64,000 nt of DNA from NCBI GenBank assembly GCA_024760905.1, contig CM045729.1:47897580-47961579 (forward strand), in the 5' to 3' direction. This document shows, piece after piece, positions 23,135 to 34,681 of this stretch (position 1 is its first letter; each line of letters starts with the position of its first letter). The notes beneath the pieces were generated by a model. The model did not search any database. It was given only the letters and a program-made list of their open reading frames with translations, and was not told where the DNA came from. Position numbers and translations under genes: made by a program. The DNA comes from Plotosus lineatus. Lineage: Eukaryota; Chordata; Actinopteri; Siluriformes; Plotosidae.

Positions 23135-23599
23135 GATATACAGTAATAGTGAGGTGCTTAAAGTATGATTTGAATGCCTTCATCAAAACAGATTTCATCC
23201 CAAATTTCAGGATGTTAGGATCACTTCTGTACCTTTTTTCATTTAGTGATTCAGTCTACATATCTACAGTGACATAAAGTTTCAGGAATTTCCAACACAA
23301 TTGTTTACGCTGAGTTCACATGACAAAAGTATCAGATCTGCGTCTGATTTAGGACGACATACAGAAGTGACTCAAATCTTGATAAGTTCATATTCCATGT
23401 GATTTTTGTGCTAACATTTTCATAAAAAAATAAAAAGTAAAAATCTGAATCAAATGTAACTATAAACATATTTTCAACGATTATTGAAACTCATTATTAT
23501 ATCACTGGTGAAGTGATCCATTAGTTTTTCAACTGAATTTTTAAAATTTGTTCTTGAGCCATAGTCTAAGATCTAAGATATCACTTTCTTCATCAAAGG
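23130..23599. other. Unique DNA, no gene seen
   Basis: AT-rich. No recognised feature. Confidence 0.5.
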
Positions 23600-23800
23600 A
23601 CCCACAGGCTGCTTAACCGAAGGACCACTGCTTTACATTGAGCCTAAGGACACACTGGTACAGCCAACTGGCATAATTCATATCTTTTGACTCAGAGGAA
23701 ACCGGAACACCCACATAAGTGGACCCCAAGGCTCCAACCCAGGACTTTCTTGATGTGAGGTGAGAGTGCTAACTACTACGCCTGCATGCCACTCAACTAA
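23600..23800 (-). mobile_element. Diverged SINE-B 5' fragment
   Basis: Minus-strand body and head B: GAGGAAACCGGAACACCC, CCAACCCAGGACTTTCTTGA and GAGAGTGCTAACTACTACGC correspond to the standard segments. The tail is unrecognisable and the left boundary is approximate. Confidence 0.65.
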
Positions 23801-24001
23801 AATATCCATGCATTTGAATTTTAAAGAGGCCTGATGGCCTGTGTGTGAACAGACTCAGTATGAGAGCAGCAACATTTCTGCAGGTTGTGCTATTAAGTTG
23901 TCATGTCTTTATAGGTTTTCTGTGAAAACATGAGTTTGTTTAATCTCACAGGTATTAGCAGCAACGTCCCAGACTATTTGTAGGTGTAGGAGTGTGGAGG
24001 T

Positions 24002-24262
24002 GTTCAGTTCAGTTCATTTTCTGTAATCGCTTAATCCTAATTAGGCTGGTGGGGAGGCTGGCGCCCATCCCAGCTGACTCCGGCGAGGGCAGAGTACACT
24101 ATGGACAGCTCGCCAGGCCATTGCAGGGCAGAAACACACTGATGGCTTTGCAGCTCTTGTCGAAAGTCAGCAATGGTTCTTTTACATGAGCCTCATACTA
24201 TAGACAGTGAGAGACATGCCCGGCCTTTGGTAACCCAGTTAGCTGCACTGAAGATGGGGTAC
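24002..24262 (-). mobile_element. SINE-A1 copy lacking the head
   Basis: Starts with CAGTTCAGTTCATTTTCTG and tail X (TTAATCCTAATTAGGC), then body A to GCTGCACTGAAGATGGGG. The tRNA head is missing, and a SINE-B segment continues immediately. Confidence 0.85.
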
Positions 24263-24294
24263 ACAGCAAACAGATCACCAGGCCCTTGTGGGGC

Positions 24295-24362
<68 letters not shown>

Positions 24363-24545
24363 GTTCCCAATCTCACCTAGAAGCAATGTACATATATTTG
24401 GCTTGTTGGAGGAAACTGGAGTACCCAGAGAAAACCCACACAAGCATGAGGAGAACATCCAAACTCCACAAAGAAACACCTTAACATGGGACTCCAACCC
24501 AGGAACTTCCTACTGTGAGGTGGATGTGGTAACCACTATGCACCA
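24263..24545 (-). mobile_element. SINE-B copy with AC expansion
   Basis: Minus strand. CACCAGGCCCTTGTGGGGCT leads into an AC array (24296-24361) in place of the usual ACACTCACACAACC segment. Body B follows (GGAGGAAACTGGAGTACCCA, CAAACTCCACAAAGAAACAC), then head B (AACCCAGGAACTTCCTACTG, GGTAACCACTATGC). Confidence 0.85.
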
Positions 24546-24720
24546 TGCAAACCGATTGTAGTAATTATAATATTTAATTATTATTCATAAAATTTGTTTA
24601 AAAAATTAATATTTGCACAAGATTGTTTGTATGAAACTATATTATGAGTAGCCATAACTGTGGTTTGTAATATATCACTCGACAATCAACCTTAATTCAG
24701 TGGTCATTTAGAGTCAAGTA

Positions 24721-25473
24721 CAGTGGTAGCTCAGTTTATGAAAGTCTCACCAAACGAAAAATGCAGGTTACGAAACGCATTTTCTAAACTTTTTGTCTCA
24801 AGATACGAAACAAGTTCACGTTACGAAAGCGCCATCAATTCAAACATGCCATTCAAACATTCAAACAATGCACAATTTGGTCTGCCATCAATAATGTTCA
24901 AACATTTGGCCCCACTGGCCTCCCATTGGCTAACAACTGAGCTGCCGTTCATGTAGCCTTCACTCGAGTGCCATCTTGGACAGGTCCACCTTACGCCATC
25001 TTGAACCATCTTGAACAGGGATCCCATTGGCTAGGAGGAATGATGCAGCTACCTCCCATTGCCTATTATAGAGCTGAATCCACCATGATGCTTTTCGTGT
25101 AAAGGACAGAGTTACTGTTATTTTATGCTTCATTTCTTGACTCAGGCTTTTAACCTTCCATAAACATTTGTAAGATTATAACTCTGCTAAGAAGACATGG
25201 TCAACACACACGCGCACATACACGCAGTGTGATTTCCGGTGCGAGAGAGAAGAAGAAACGGGCTCGAGTGATATCACAAAGGTGTTCACGATATTGAAGC
25301 AGAAGGAGGTCTTAAAAGGTCTGCTTTTGTACTTTTGAAAGGGTTTATGGGGTAGTATTGGGAGCCTTGGAACGAATCACGCGTTTTACATGTTAAATGT
25401 GCTTCATTTACGAAAATGCACGTTACGAGAAAGGCTGTGGAACGGATTAATTTCGGAAAGTGAGGTACCACTG
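24721..25473 (+). mobile_element. Internally deleted pogo/Tigger element C
   Basis: 753 bp with inverted ends CAGTGGTAGCTCAGTTTATG and GAAAGTGAGGTACCACTG and flanking TA (24719-24720 and 25474-25475). It shares the interior with element B: CTTTTAACCTTCCATAAACA, AAGACATGGTCAACACACAC, GAAGCAGAAGGAGGTCTTAA. The HTH-coding segment is further shortened. Confidence 0.92.
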
Positions 25474-25475
25474 TA

Positions 25476-27944
25476 TATCTCTTAGTTCCTCATTCATATC
25501 CCTGCGCATCTTTTGTGGTGTTTGTGTACTGCATACATTTGTGCATATCTTTTTAAAACACACACAGAAAATCAATACAATGCAGGCATTCTTACACTTA
25601 CACAACAAGTCACCAAACCTGTGAATTTCCAGCTGTGCCTTCATACTCCTGTAGAAACAGCATTAGTTGAGATCCGAATCATCCCACAGGTGCTATTTAG
25701 GATTAGAGGTTAGTGAAGAATCATCAGATTATAGCTGCTCAACTGTCCTGCCTGTCTACTAAGCCTGCACACTGGAGCAGCTTTATTCTCCAGTTTTTGT
25801 TCAAGCTGATACACAGCTTATCTGTAGGTGTCGCATGCCAATTACATTCTCACTTCTAGTGACATTTGAGAACCTAAGAAATTCATAAAAACTGACATTT
25901 TCTAACCGAGACCTCAATGAAAAGTAAGGCTTTTTATGCGCAACCTTATTAGGCATTATTATATACTGTATGTAATTGGTAAGTTCCTATACCTCAATCC
26001 AGCAGCTGGAATTCTAGTCAAAACTGACACTTTTATGATAATATGTACAGTCTATTACTGTTTTTATTGCACGATCTCTCATAAATAAAACCCCAGAGGA
26101 TCATATGAAAACTGTACTAAAATATAGAGAATGATTTTTTTAAATAATGGTAATTATGCCAGATTTAGCGTACGTGAGTTCAATAATTTAGACTTGGAGG
26201 ATTCATTATAAGGCATGCTTCGTTTAAAATATACATTGGTTCACTAAGACTCATTCAACTACATTTTGAAAGGAAAGACTAAAATATTATAAATGGTAAT
26301 ATCCAGGCATGTGCAAGCTTGAACATAGAATGGAAAAATGAATTAAAATGTGAATTATAAGGAGTTTAAAGCCCTGATCAGAATGATTTAGGATTTATTA
26401 AACCAGAGTAATTGGAATGTGATTCATCTCGTCATACTAAATACCCTGAGGCTCTTGTGGCTTTATGTCTATTTCTTTTTACACTTTTTTGCACTATGAT
26501 TCCCCCCTCTATCTCTCTATCTCTCTCACTCCTTCATCTATGAGTGCCATAAAGTTTATTGTATTGTTAACTGAACGTACCTGAAATCTGAAAAGTTTCA
26601 GATTTGTTAATTTATCCATTTTTATTTGGAGAAATCCAAGAATTCCATGTAAACCATCTGGAATTTGAATATTCTGCTCATTCCCCTGCAAAAGCCAATT
26701 AATTCATTTACTCTGGAAATCTCATTTTAGATGTTTCACCAGAGTGGACCTTTATAATGGCGTCACCGAAAAGGTTACGAGGTTTAATGTGACAAACAGC
26801 AAATAAATTCAGAGGTGTTATTCTATGCTAATAATATCAGAAAGTTATTAGCACAAATAAGGAAATAAAAGCACAGATCCCTTCAGGATGGTAGAAGGCG
26901 TCATGCTTCATTAATCACTGAATGAAAGTCCAAAAGTAATGGCACTGTAATAGCATCTTCTGGGATTGGATTTTATCATTGTATCTGTAGAGTGCTCCTC
27001 TTTCAAGAACACCACTGGCTTTGGGTCTGATATAAAATATGGGAAGTGTAGATGGAACAGTATAAACAAAAAACAAGGTAATTAACTATACATTATAATG
27101 GTGTATTCTAGCAAAGTATCTATTTTAAACTTTTCAAAGTTTATAGGCGATAAGCTTAAATTATGCACAATATTGCATAGGCATTGAATATTAAATAGAC
27201 AGTTACAGTAGCACCAGCTGAGACGACATGAATTTAGCCTGATTTTGATATGAATGTGTCATGGCTGACAAACTTCCAGCCTGAGGTCATATGAAATGAT
27301 ATGAACACTGAGAACAACAAACAAAGTGTATCCTGTGATATAAATGAAGATCAACAATGTGACGTTTTAGATGCGCCACTACACCCTGATGATTATTCTT
27401 CAGCAGACAAGCACTACAGCCTGTCAAATTGTTTAGTATTTTTTCACCTACTTTAGCAAATCTATAAGACATGTTACTAAATAGACACATTTTTTTAATC
27501 CTCCTCCTTGACGACTTTTAAGGACATAAATGTTGATTGGTTGGGATCGAACTTGTAGTTTGGTGAAGGCAGGAATTCACAACACTTTGACTGCCTAATG
27601 TGACACAGTTAACATTGTAAAATATTAATATAACATGTAGTCTGATCCCAACAGCTACACTTTACTAAACCTAACTGTACCAGTCCTTGTCATGATGGCA
27701 GTCCTCTTCAAGCAAACATATTTTGTCACTTATAAAGTACTGTAGTATGTAAATCTTTTACCAAGAAAGGTTTTTGCACTATTCCAGTAAGGAGTGTACT
27801 CGAAATATTATTTATGGCGAACCTTTGTACCCTCAATCTTTTTAAGTGTATACATTACTCATGTTCATGTGAGATGCATTTTGAAGGTGTGCAAAATTAT
27901 GAGTTACCATGTGAGTAATAATGAAGTGTATATTCATTTGCCAA
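25476..27944. other. Repeat-poor unique region
   Basis: About 2.5 kb without any of the repeat families common elsewhere in the window. It is AT-rich with TAATTAATT-type words and no recognisable exon. Absence of insertions in such a dense landscape could reflect constraint (enhancers near the DPP-like exon) or chance. Confidence 0.4.
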
Positions 27945-28275
27945 ACCACTAAATCTTATTAAGGTCATGGGGAGGCTAAAGCCTGTCTCAGCCAACACTG
28001 GGCAAAGGTGGAGTACACCATGAAAAGCTTGCCAAACCATCATGGAATCACTACACAGACAACCATTTACACTCACATCCAAACCTAGGGACAATTTGAA
28101 ACAGTCAATTAGCCTAAAGTGCATGTCTTTTGACTGTTAGAGAAAACTTGAGTACCCAGAGGAAACACACACAAGCACAAGGAGAGCAAACTCCACACAG
28201 AAACTTCCAAGCCCACGACTCGAACCCAGGACCTTCCTGTTGTGGGGTGTACCTGCTAACCACTATGCCATTATA
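27945..28275 (-). mobile_element. Diverged full-length SINE-B copy
   Basis: Minus strand: tail X (ATTAAGGTCATGGGGAGGCT), body B (AATTAGCCTAAAGTGCATGT, AACTCCACACAGAAACTTCC) and head B (CGACTCGAACCCAGGACCTT, GCTAACCACTATGCC) in order. No TSD found. Confidence 0.85.
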
Positions 28276-28282
28276 GCTGTCC

Positions 28283-28418
28283 TAGACTGTGAGTGGAAAC
28301 CGGGGTACCCAGCAGAAACCCAAGCACAGAAAGCACATGCAAATTCCACATAGAAATGTCCTTACCGACTCTGGGACATGAACCCAGGACCTCCTTGCTG
28401 TGTAGTGGACATGCTAAG
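28283..28418 (-). mobile_element. Second SINE-B 5' fragment
   Basis: Begins inside body B (GTGGAAACCGGGGTACCCAG) directly after the previous copy's head and runs to a worn head (GAACCCAGGACCTCCTTGCT, GACATGCTAAG). It may be a remnant into whose head the neighbour inserted. Confidence 0.75.
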
Positions 28419-28550
28419 GAAAGGATTTTTTTTCTTGTCTTGTTGTCTCTAAGTATTGAAATGTTTTAGCCTATACATTTTTGAATTTTTTTGAACTACT
28501 ATGACCTCTTCCTTGGCATGTTTTAACAATGTGTCCTATATATTGATATA

Positions 28551-28861
<311 letters not shown>

Positions 28862-29139
28862 ATTTCTCTGTTTGAATCTGATCATCATTTTTATTCATTA
28901 TTTGACATTTTTAGCAGTAGGTTTAAGGCAGATTGCAGAAGTCTATGCAGAACTGAATCCAATCTGAAATCAGCTGAGACGTAAATCATTATATAAATAA
29001 ATAATTCTACAGACTTCTACATCAAATTTCATCGAGTTTTTATTTCTCACTTCTTACTGAGAGCTCTGAAACGTCTTCACTCTAAACTTTACTGAGCAGT
29101 GAGATGTTAGGCTTTTTTTTTTTTACATTTATAATCCAT

Positions 29140-29450
29140 GCGCCACACAGTTCGAGCAGAACTCGTGCGTTTTGGAAACGCGGGTATTAAACAGATGACT
29201 GTACCTTAATGTCCGTTGAGGCGCGTCTGCGGCACTGGTTCGAGACTCCGGCGGTCTGGTTCATGGTTGTGAAGCTGAACCCTTCTCCCAGTTCAGAGAA
29301 GCTGGAGACTGAATGAAGAGGCTTCAGTGCGCAGGTGCGCTTCAGTCACTGAGGGCGCGTTGAGCATCTCCACCCACCGCTCCACTACTCACGCACAGCT
29401 GCCCAGAACACGTGGAAGACTAAAGGGCTCCATAAATATAACACATCTGC
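29140..29450 (-). promoter_or_regulatory. CpG-rich candidate promoter of the DPP-like first exon
   Basis: About 20 CpG dinucleotides in roughly 280 bp, in a window that is otherwise CpG-poor. On the minus strand the likely 5'UTR and proximal promoter (29450 down to 29265) contain an E-box CACGTG (29411-29416), a GCGCACCTGCGCAC word (29328-29341) and a weak TATATTTAT word (about 29433-29441). Promoter function is inferred from position and base composition. Confidence 0.55.
29205..29264 (-). CDS. Candidate first coding exon of a DPP6/DPP10-like gene
   Basis: Minus-strand ATG at 29264 with A at -3 (CACAACCATGA). It codes for 20 residues, starting MNQTAGVSNQ and ending STDIK, then AAG|GTACAG, a usable but not strong splice donor at phase 0. 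Known background: DPP6 and DPP10 are single-pass type II membrane proteins that associate with Kv4 potassium channels. They use several alternative first exons, and one N-terminal form begins MNQTA-VS. As I recall it that exon codes for about 20 residues before the shared transmembrane part, and that N-terminus speeds Kv4 inactivation. Here the length, the MNQTAGVSN start and the IK end agree; the middle (QCRRRASTD) differs from what I remember. The shared transmembrane exon is not in the window, consistent with the very long first introns of these genes. DPP6 versus DPP10 cannot be decided. Confidence 0.7.
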
Positions 29451-30415
29451 TGAATCTGCACTGTTCATACGTTTTGTTAAATGACATCTGAACTTAACTG
29501 TGGGAATAAGACCTGATGCAGCCCACGAATTGCCTTGAGAAGGAAAGAATAGTGAAGAAGTCCTGGTCAGAAGGGGCTGAAACTTCACTGCAAAATTATC
29601 ACTTTGAAAGAGAATATTTTGCTCCTGTTCGCCCGCCAGCCATGTTTTCGAATTTTAAATATTTAATATTTATCATCATCTGGAACCTGCTTACAATTTC
29701 ATTAATAGGAAAATTCAGCAGGAAAAAAAGCATTCCTCAAAATTCTATAACTATAAGGAAGCGTTCTGTTCAAACAATTTTAAACAGAATGTTGAAAATG
29801 TACTTACGGGTTATTTCGGAGGAAAAGCTATAATAAAAAGTGCTGTTTTTCCAGACAGAAGATAGCACTAAGGCTTCTGTGTAATAGATACATAACAGAT
29901 TCTTTCTTCTACAGTACCAGCACTTTATCATGGTCAGGGTCCGAGTAAATGAAATTTGATGTTGCTTTTATTTATGAAGTCTAAATGCTTTTTCCCCCTG
30001 TGTTTGTCCAAACAGCCCACAATTGTCATCTCTATGCTTATCTTTAGATCTGGTGCTAGGACATAATGTTATTTCTCAAGCTTTATCAATAATTAAAAAA
30101 AGAAATAGATTTGATCACATCTCATGGTTACTGGTAGAGTTTACATCTTGTCCATCCATAAAATAAATACATTTTACATTTACAGCATTTCAAGGTGGCC
30201 TTATTCAGAAGGAGTTAAATTTAATCACTTTATACAACTCAGCATTGAGGGTTAAGCTAGTTACTGTTATATCAAAATAATCAACAACAGCATGGTGTGA
30301 AGGGATATTACTTCAAATTAAGCTCATCACTGAAAAGTTGATAAAAAACATTTTTATTCCAAATATCATGTTGATGAATCATGTTTTAGTCCTGTTCATG
30401 TACAGGACTGCTGTA
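29451..30415. other. Unique DNA upstream of the DPP-like exon
   Basis: No repeat recognised. A plus-strand open frame at 29516-29833 has no family similarity. Regulatory content is possible but not shown. Confidence 0.45.
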
Positions 30416-30419
30416 CTCA

Positions 30420-31780
30420 TTCATTCATTCATTTTCTGAACCACTTCATCTTAATTAGGGTCATGGGGAGGCTTTCACTCATCTCAGCTGACTCCAGGCG
30501 AGGGCTTGCTCGGTCATCACAGGGCCAACACTCACACAACCATTCACACCTAAGGAGATTTGGAACAGCCAATTACCGTACTGTGCATATTTTTTAACTG
30601 TGGGAGGAAACCAGAATACCCAGAGGAAACCCCATGCAAGCACGGGAAGAACATGCAAACTCCACACAGAAACACCCAGGCTGGGAGTCAAACTCAGGCC
30701 TTCTTTCTGTGAGGAGGACGCGCTAACCATATTGCATGAGGAAGTCTGGAGTGGCAGAGAAGTATGTTAGAGTGGTGCAGGACATGTATGAGAGATGTAA
30801 GACAGCGGTGAGGTGTGCTGTCGGTGTGACCGACGAATTCAAGGTGGAGGTGGGACTGCATCAAGGGTCAGCTCTGAGCCCCTTCTTGTTTGCTATGGTG
30901 ATGGACAGGCTGACAGACGAGGTGAGACAAGAATCTCCATGGACTATGATGTTTGCAGATGACATCGTGATCTGTAGTGAGAGCAGAGAACAAGTGCAGG
31001 AAAATCTAGAGAGGTGGAGGTATGCCCTGGAAAGGAGAGGAATGAAGGTTAGCCTCAGAAAATCAGAATACATGTGTGTGAATGAGAAGGACCCAGGAGG
31101 AACGGTGATGTTACAGGGAGCAGAGATAACGAAGGTGGAGGATTTTAAGTACTTCGGCTCAACAATCCAGAGCAATGGAGAGTGTGGAAAAGAGGTGAAG
31201 AAACGTGTGCAGGCAGGCTGAAATGGTTGGAGAAAAGTGTCTGGTGTGATATGCGATAGGAGAGTGTCAGCAAGAATGAAGGGAAAAGTGTACAAGACGG
31301 TGGTGAGGCCAGCGATGTTGTATGGATTAGAAACAGTGGCGCTGAAGAAAAGGCAGGAGGCAGAGCTGGAGGTAGCGGAGATGAAAATGTTGAGGTTCTC
31401 TCTGGGAGTAACGAGGATAGATAGGATCAGAAATGAGTATATCAGAGGGACAGCCCACGTAAGATGTTTTGGAGACAAAGTCAGAGAGGCTAGATTGAGA
31501 TGGTTTGGACATGTACAGAGGAGGGATAGTGAGTATATTGGCAGTAGGATGCTGAGGTTGGAACTACCAGGCAGAAGGCCTCAAGGAAGACCAAAGAGAA
31601 GAGTTATGGATGTGGTGAAGGAAGACATGAAGGTCGTTGGAGTCAGAAAAGAAGATGCGGAGGACAGGGTGAGGTGGAGGCGGATGATTTGCTGTGACGA
31701 CCCCTGAAGGGAGCAGCCGAAAGTAAAAGAAGAAAGAAGAAGAAGAAGACGCGCTAACCATATATCACCAAGCTGCCCCA
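30420..31780 (-). mobile_element. SINE-B copy split by an RTE fragment
   Basis: Part one (30420-30732) runs from the tail (ATTCATTCATTCATTTTCTG) through body B (AACTCCACACAGAAACACCC) into head B. Part two (31764-31780) holds the last head bases (CACCAAGCTGCCCC). The break is filled by the RTE LINE fragment. The duplicated target is GACGCGCTAACCATAT, part of the SINE head itself. Confidence 0.92.
30733..31747 (+). pseudogene. 5'-truncated RTE LINE, one nonsense codon
   Basis: 1015 bp, bounded by a perfect 16-bp TSD, GACGCGCTAACCATAT (30717-30732 and 31748-31763). The ORF is open from 30736 to 31707 except for one TGA at 31219-31221, where the sister copy at 39908-42782 has TGG (Trp). It includes RT motifs HQGSALSPFLF and FADD and the full C-terminus (GRRPQGRPKRR to the final DDP). 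The tail is GGGAGCAGCCGAAAGTAAAA then GAA repeats. It shows the C-terminal end that is missing from the 12846-15793 copy. Confidence 0.95.
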
Positions 31781-31784
31781 GAAC

Positions 31785-32066
31785 TTATTCTTTTAGGATT
31801 GCGAGGTAGGCTGGAGCCTACCTCACCCACACTGGGTTACGGCATGATACACCCTGCACAGCTCAAAAGTCCCTCACAGTACCAACACAGCTATAATCAT
31901 TCACACTTACACCTAGGGCAATTTGGAACAGCCAATTAGCCTCACATGCATGTCTTTGGACTATTTGAGGAAACCCAGAGGAAGCACATGCAAGCAGGAA
32001 GAGTACATCCAAATTCCCCACAGAAACGCCCTTACTGAGCCCAGGACTCAAACCAAGGACCTTGCA
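31785..32066 (-). mobile_element. SINE-B copy, head truncated
   Basis: Worn tail X at the left (ATTGCGAGGTAGGCTGGAGC), then body B (AATTTGGAACAGCCAATTAG, CATGCATGTCTTTGGAC), ending in GGACTCAAACCAAGGACCTT. The outer tRNA head is missing and the L2 end begins there. Confidence 0.85.
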
Positions 32067-33645
32067 ATTCAGTTTTTTCAATTCAGTTTTATTTGTATAG
32101 TGCTTTTTATAATTGACATGTTTGCCAAGCAGCGTGACACAGTAAAAGTATGAGTTTTTCAAAGCATAAAAGAGTTTAAACATTTTCTACAACCCCTACA
32201 CATCCCTAATGAGCAAGCCCATGGCGAAGGTGACAGTAGAAAAGTCCTTGAGAGGAAAAAAAACATTGAGAGGAATTGCTGAGTGCAAGCAGGGATTCCG
32301 GCATGACTAGCTATGACAGTGTAACTAAAACAGAAAGAACTAGAAGTGCACCCTATGATGATGGGCAATCAGCCACTGTCAACGGCTTTGGTTGAGCATG
32401 TAGAGACCGCCAGCATCCAAACATCACAGATTACCAGAACTCTCTATTCCTGAGAACCTCAGATCTGTTGCTTTACTGAATAAAAGGATATTAATGAAAT
32501 GCTTGACTAAACAAGTAAGTTTTCAGCCTCACCTTAAAAACAGAGACTGTGTCTGAGTTCCGAACATTAACTCGAGGGTTATTTCATAAATGTGGGGCTT
32601 TGAAAGAGAAAGCTCTGCCCCCTGCAGTAGTCCTCATTATTTGAGGTATCACTCAGCATCTTGCAGCTTTTGATCTAAGAGGGCGTGCTGGATCATAAAC
32701 GACAAGAAGTTCTCTAGGATAATGTGGTGTGAGACCATTAAGTGCTTTATAGGTTAAAAGTAGTATTTTATATTCGATTCAAAATTTAATTGGGAGCCAG
32801 TGCAGTGTAAATAAGACTGTGTTATATGCTCATATTCTGGTTCTAGTAAGGACTAAGGACTCTTGCTGCTGCATTCTGGACTAACTGGAGCTTGATTATG
32901 CACCTATTAGAACATCCAGACTGTAGCGCATTGCAATAATCTAATCTTGAAATAACAAAATCATGAACAAGTTTTTCCGCATCATGCAGTGACATCATAT
33001 CTCTTACTTTAGAAATATTCCCGAGATGAAAGAAGGCTACCCAAGTAATATTATCTGCATGAGCTTCAAATGAAAGACCAGGATCAGTATCAACTCCCAG
33101 GTCCATTACTGCGACACATGATGAAACTGAAACACCACATAAACTTATTACATAATCAGAAACCTTATTTCTAGCTGCCTGAGATCTGAGTACAAGTACT
33201 TGTTTTGTAAGAGTTTAATAAGAGGAAGTTAGAAAACATCCAGTGCCTAATGTCCTTAACACATTTCTCAACTTTATTAAGCTGATTTCTCTCATTTGGC
33301 TTTGCTGAAATATATAACTGTGTGTCATCAGCATCCAAGGAAAGCTAATACCATGATCAAGGATGATATTACCCAAAGAGAGCATGTATTGAAACAAAAG
33401 CAATGGGCCTAGGACAGAACCTTGTGGAACACCAAACTTAACATTAAAACATACAAACAAATCCCAATCTACATCTCTAAACTGACAACAGTAATTTAAA
33501 TTACTAGGATAAAACTGTTCCTTTAATTCCAACATTTTCTAATCTGTCAAGGAGAATCATATGATCAGTAGTGTCAAAGGCTGCACTAAGGTCAAGTAAC
33601 ACAAGCAGGTAGACACAGCAGGGGGTAGAGGCCGGCCACCTATAA
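32067..33645 (-). pseudogene. L2-type LINE remnant, 5'-truncated
   Basis: Minus strand, with a 3' end at about 32067 shown by tandem CAATTCAGTTTT words and a 3'UTR (TTTTATTTGTATAGTGCTTT, TGAGCAAGCCCATGGCGAAG). Frames at 33535-33215 (GVPQGSVLGPLL, YMLSLGNIILDHGISF) and 33106-32843 (DAEKLVHDFVISRLDYCNAL, KLQLVQNAAARVL) match the end of an L2/Maui-like reverse transcriptase. The catalytic ADDTQL appears only in a shifted frame, with the tyrosine codon changed, so the gene is dead. Confidence 0.9.
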
Positions 33646-33663
33646 TTTATTTTAGTAATACCT

Positions 33664-34016
33664 GTCTGTCTGTCTTCCTTTCAGCTTTTTCCATTTTACT
33701 TGGGAGTCGCCACAGCGAATCATCTGATTCGCACGTTTGATTTGGCAGAGGTTTTTACGCCGGATGCCCTTCCTGTCACAACCCTTTTTAACAAGGGACT
33801 GAAACACGCTGACGGCTTTGCAGCTACTCTTTACGAAAGTCAGCAGTGGTTCTTTTACATGCCTCTCACCATAGACAGTGACAGACATGGCCTGCCTTTG
33901 ATAACCCAGTTAGCTGCACATGGGGGGCACTGACAACCTTATGGAGAGTGGGACTCGAACCCCCAACCTTTGGATCAGCGATCCAGCGTCCTATACCACT
34001 GGACCACCACTGCCCC
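33664..34016 (-). mobile_element. Full-length SINE-A2 copy
   Basis: Well-kept copy, bounded by a perfect 15-bp TSD, ATTTTAGTAATACCT (33649-33663 and 34017-34031). The order on the minus strand is head A, body A, LINE 5'UTR piece (AAGGGCATCCGGCGTAAAAA), the perfect inverted repeat GCGAATCA-GA-TGATTCGC (33715-33732), and the LINE-like end (CTGTGGCGACTCCCAAG, then GAAAGGAAGACAG). Confidence 0.95.
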
Positions 34017-34031
34017 ATTTTAGTAATACCT

Positions 34032-34670
34032 ATTTGCTTTGATCCACTTTGACAGTATCCACTGTACCACCATGCTGTATGTACTATATTTTATATATCC
34101 TGCAAAGTTATAATTCAAAAATTTCTGCCTACCAGAACTTTTTTGTACTTAAAGAATGTTAAATGACAGTTTATTGCCATGTTTAATGTTAGGGACTGTC
34201 CATGTAACAAGTTAGGTAATGCTTTCACGTCCAATAGCAGCCATAAATAGCAATGCAGCCATTCTTGCTACCCAAATGAAATTATCCTTCAACGGAATAC
34301 ATTTTATTTTAATTGTAATCATTATACAGCAGTCAGTGCACTATCACATGCTGCAGTATTTATAACTGTCTTAATGCCAAGTTTGTTTTTCTAAAAGTAT
34401 TCCCATAATGTTATTTACAAACACACACCTGAGCGCACCAGTTAAGGTTTAGAGCAAAATGCACTTCAACTACCAAAACACTTCTTACTTCAGCCAAAAG
34501 AGACATGCTGCAATAACATTTGTACATGCTTTCCCCAATATTACTGCTTTGTTAGTCAATGTACAGTAAATCAAACTACATACAAACTAAATAATAAAAG
34601 AGGTATGTCACCACTTACACGAGGCTACATATAGCAATGCCAAACAAGCAAAGTAATTTTAAAACTCTGC
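34032..34670. other. Unique DNA, no gene seen
   Basis: No recognised feature. Confidence 0.5.
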
Positions 34671-34681
34671 TGCGTGCTTCA

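Noticed and set aside
29516..29833. 105-residue plus-strand frame next to the DPP-like exon
   Set aside because: AT-rich, no recognisable domain, no splice or start context; probably chance.
30861..31478. Minus-strand frame of 205 residues
   Set aside because: Shadow of the RTE ORF on the plus strand; the same shadow appears opposite the other RTE copies at 13061-13642 and 41786-42568.
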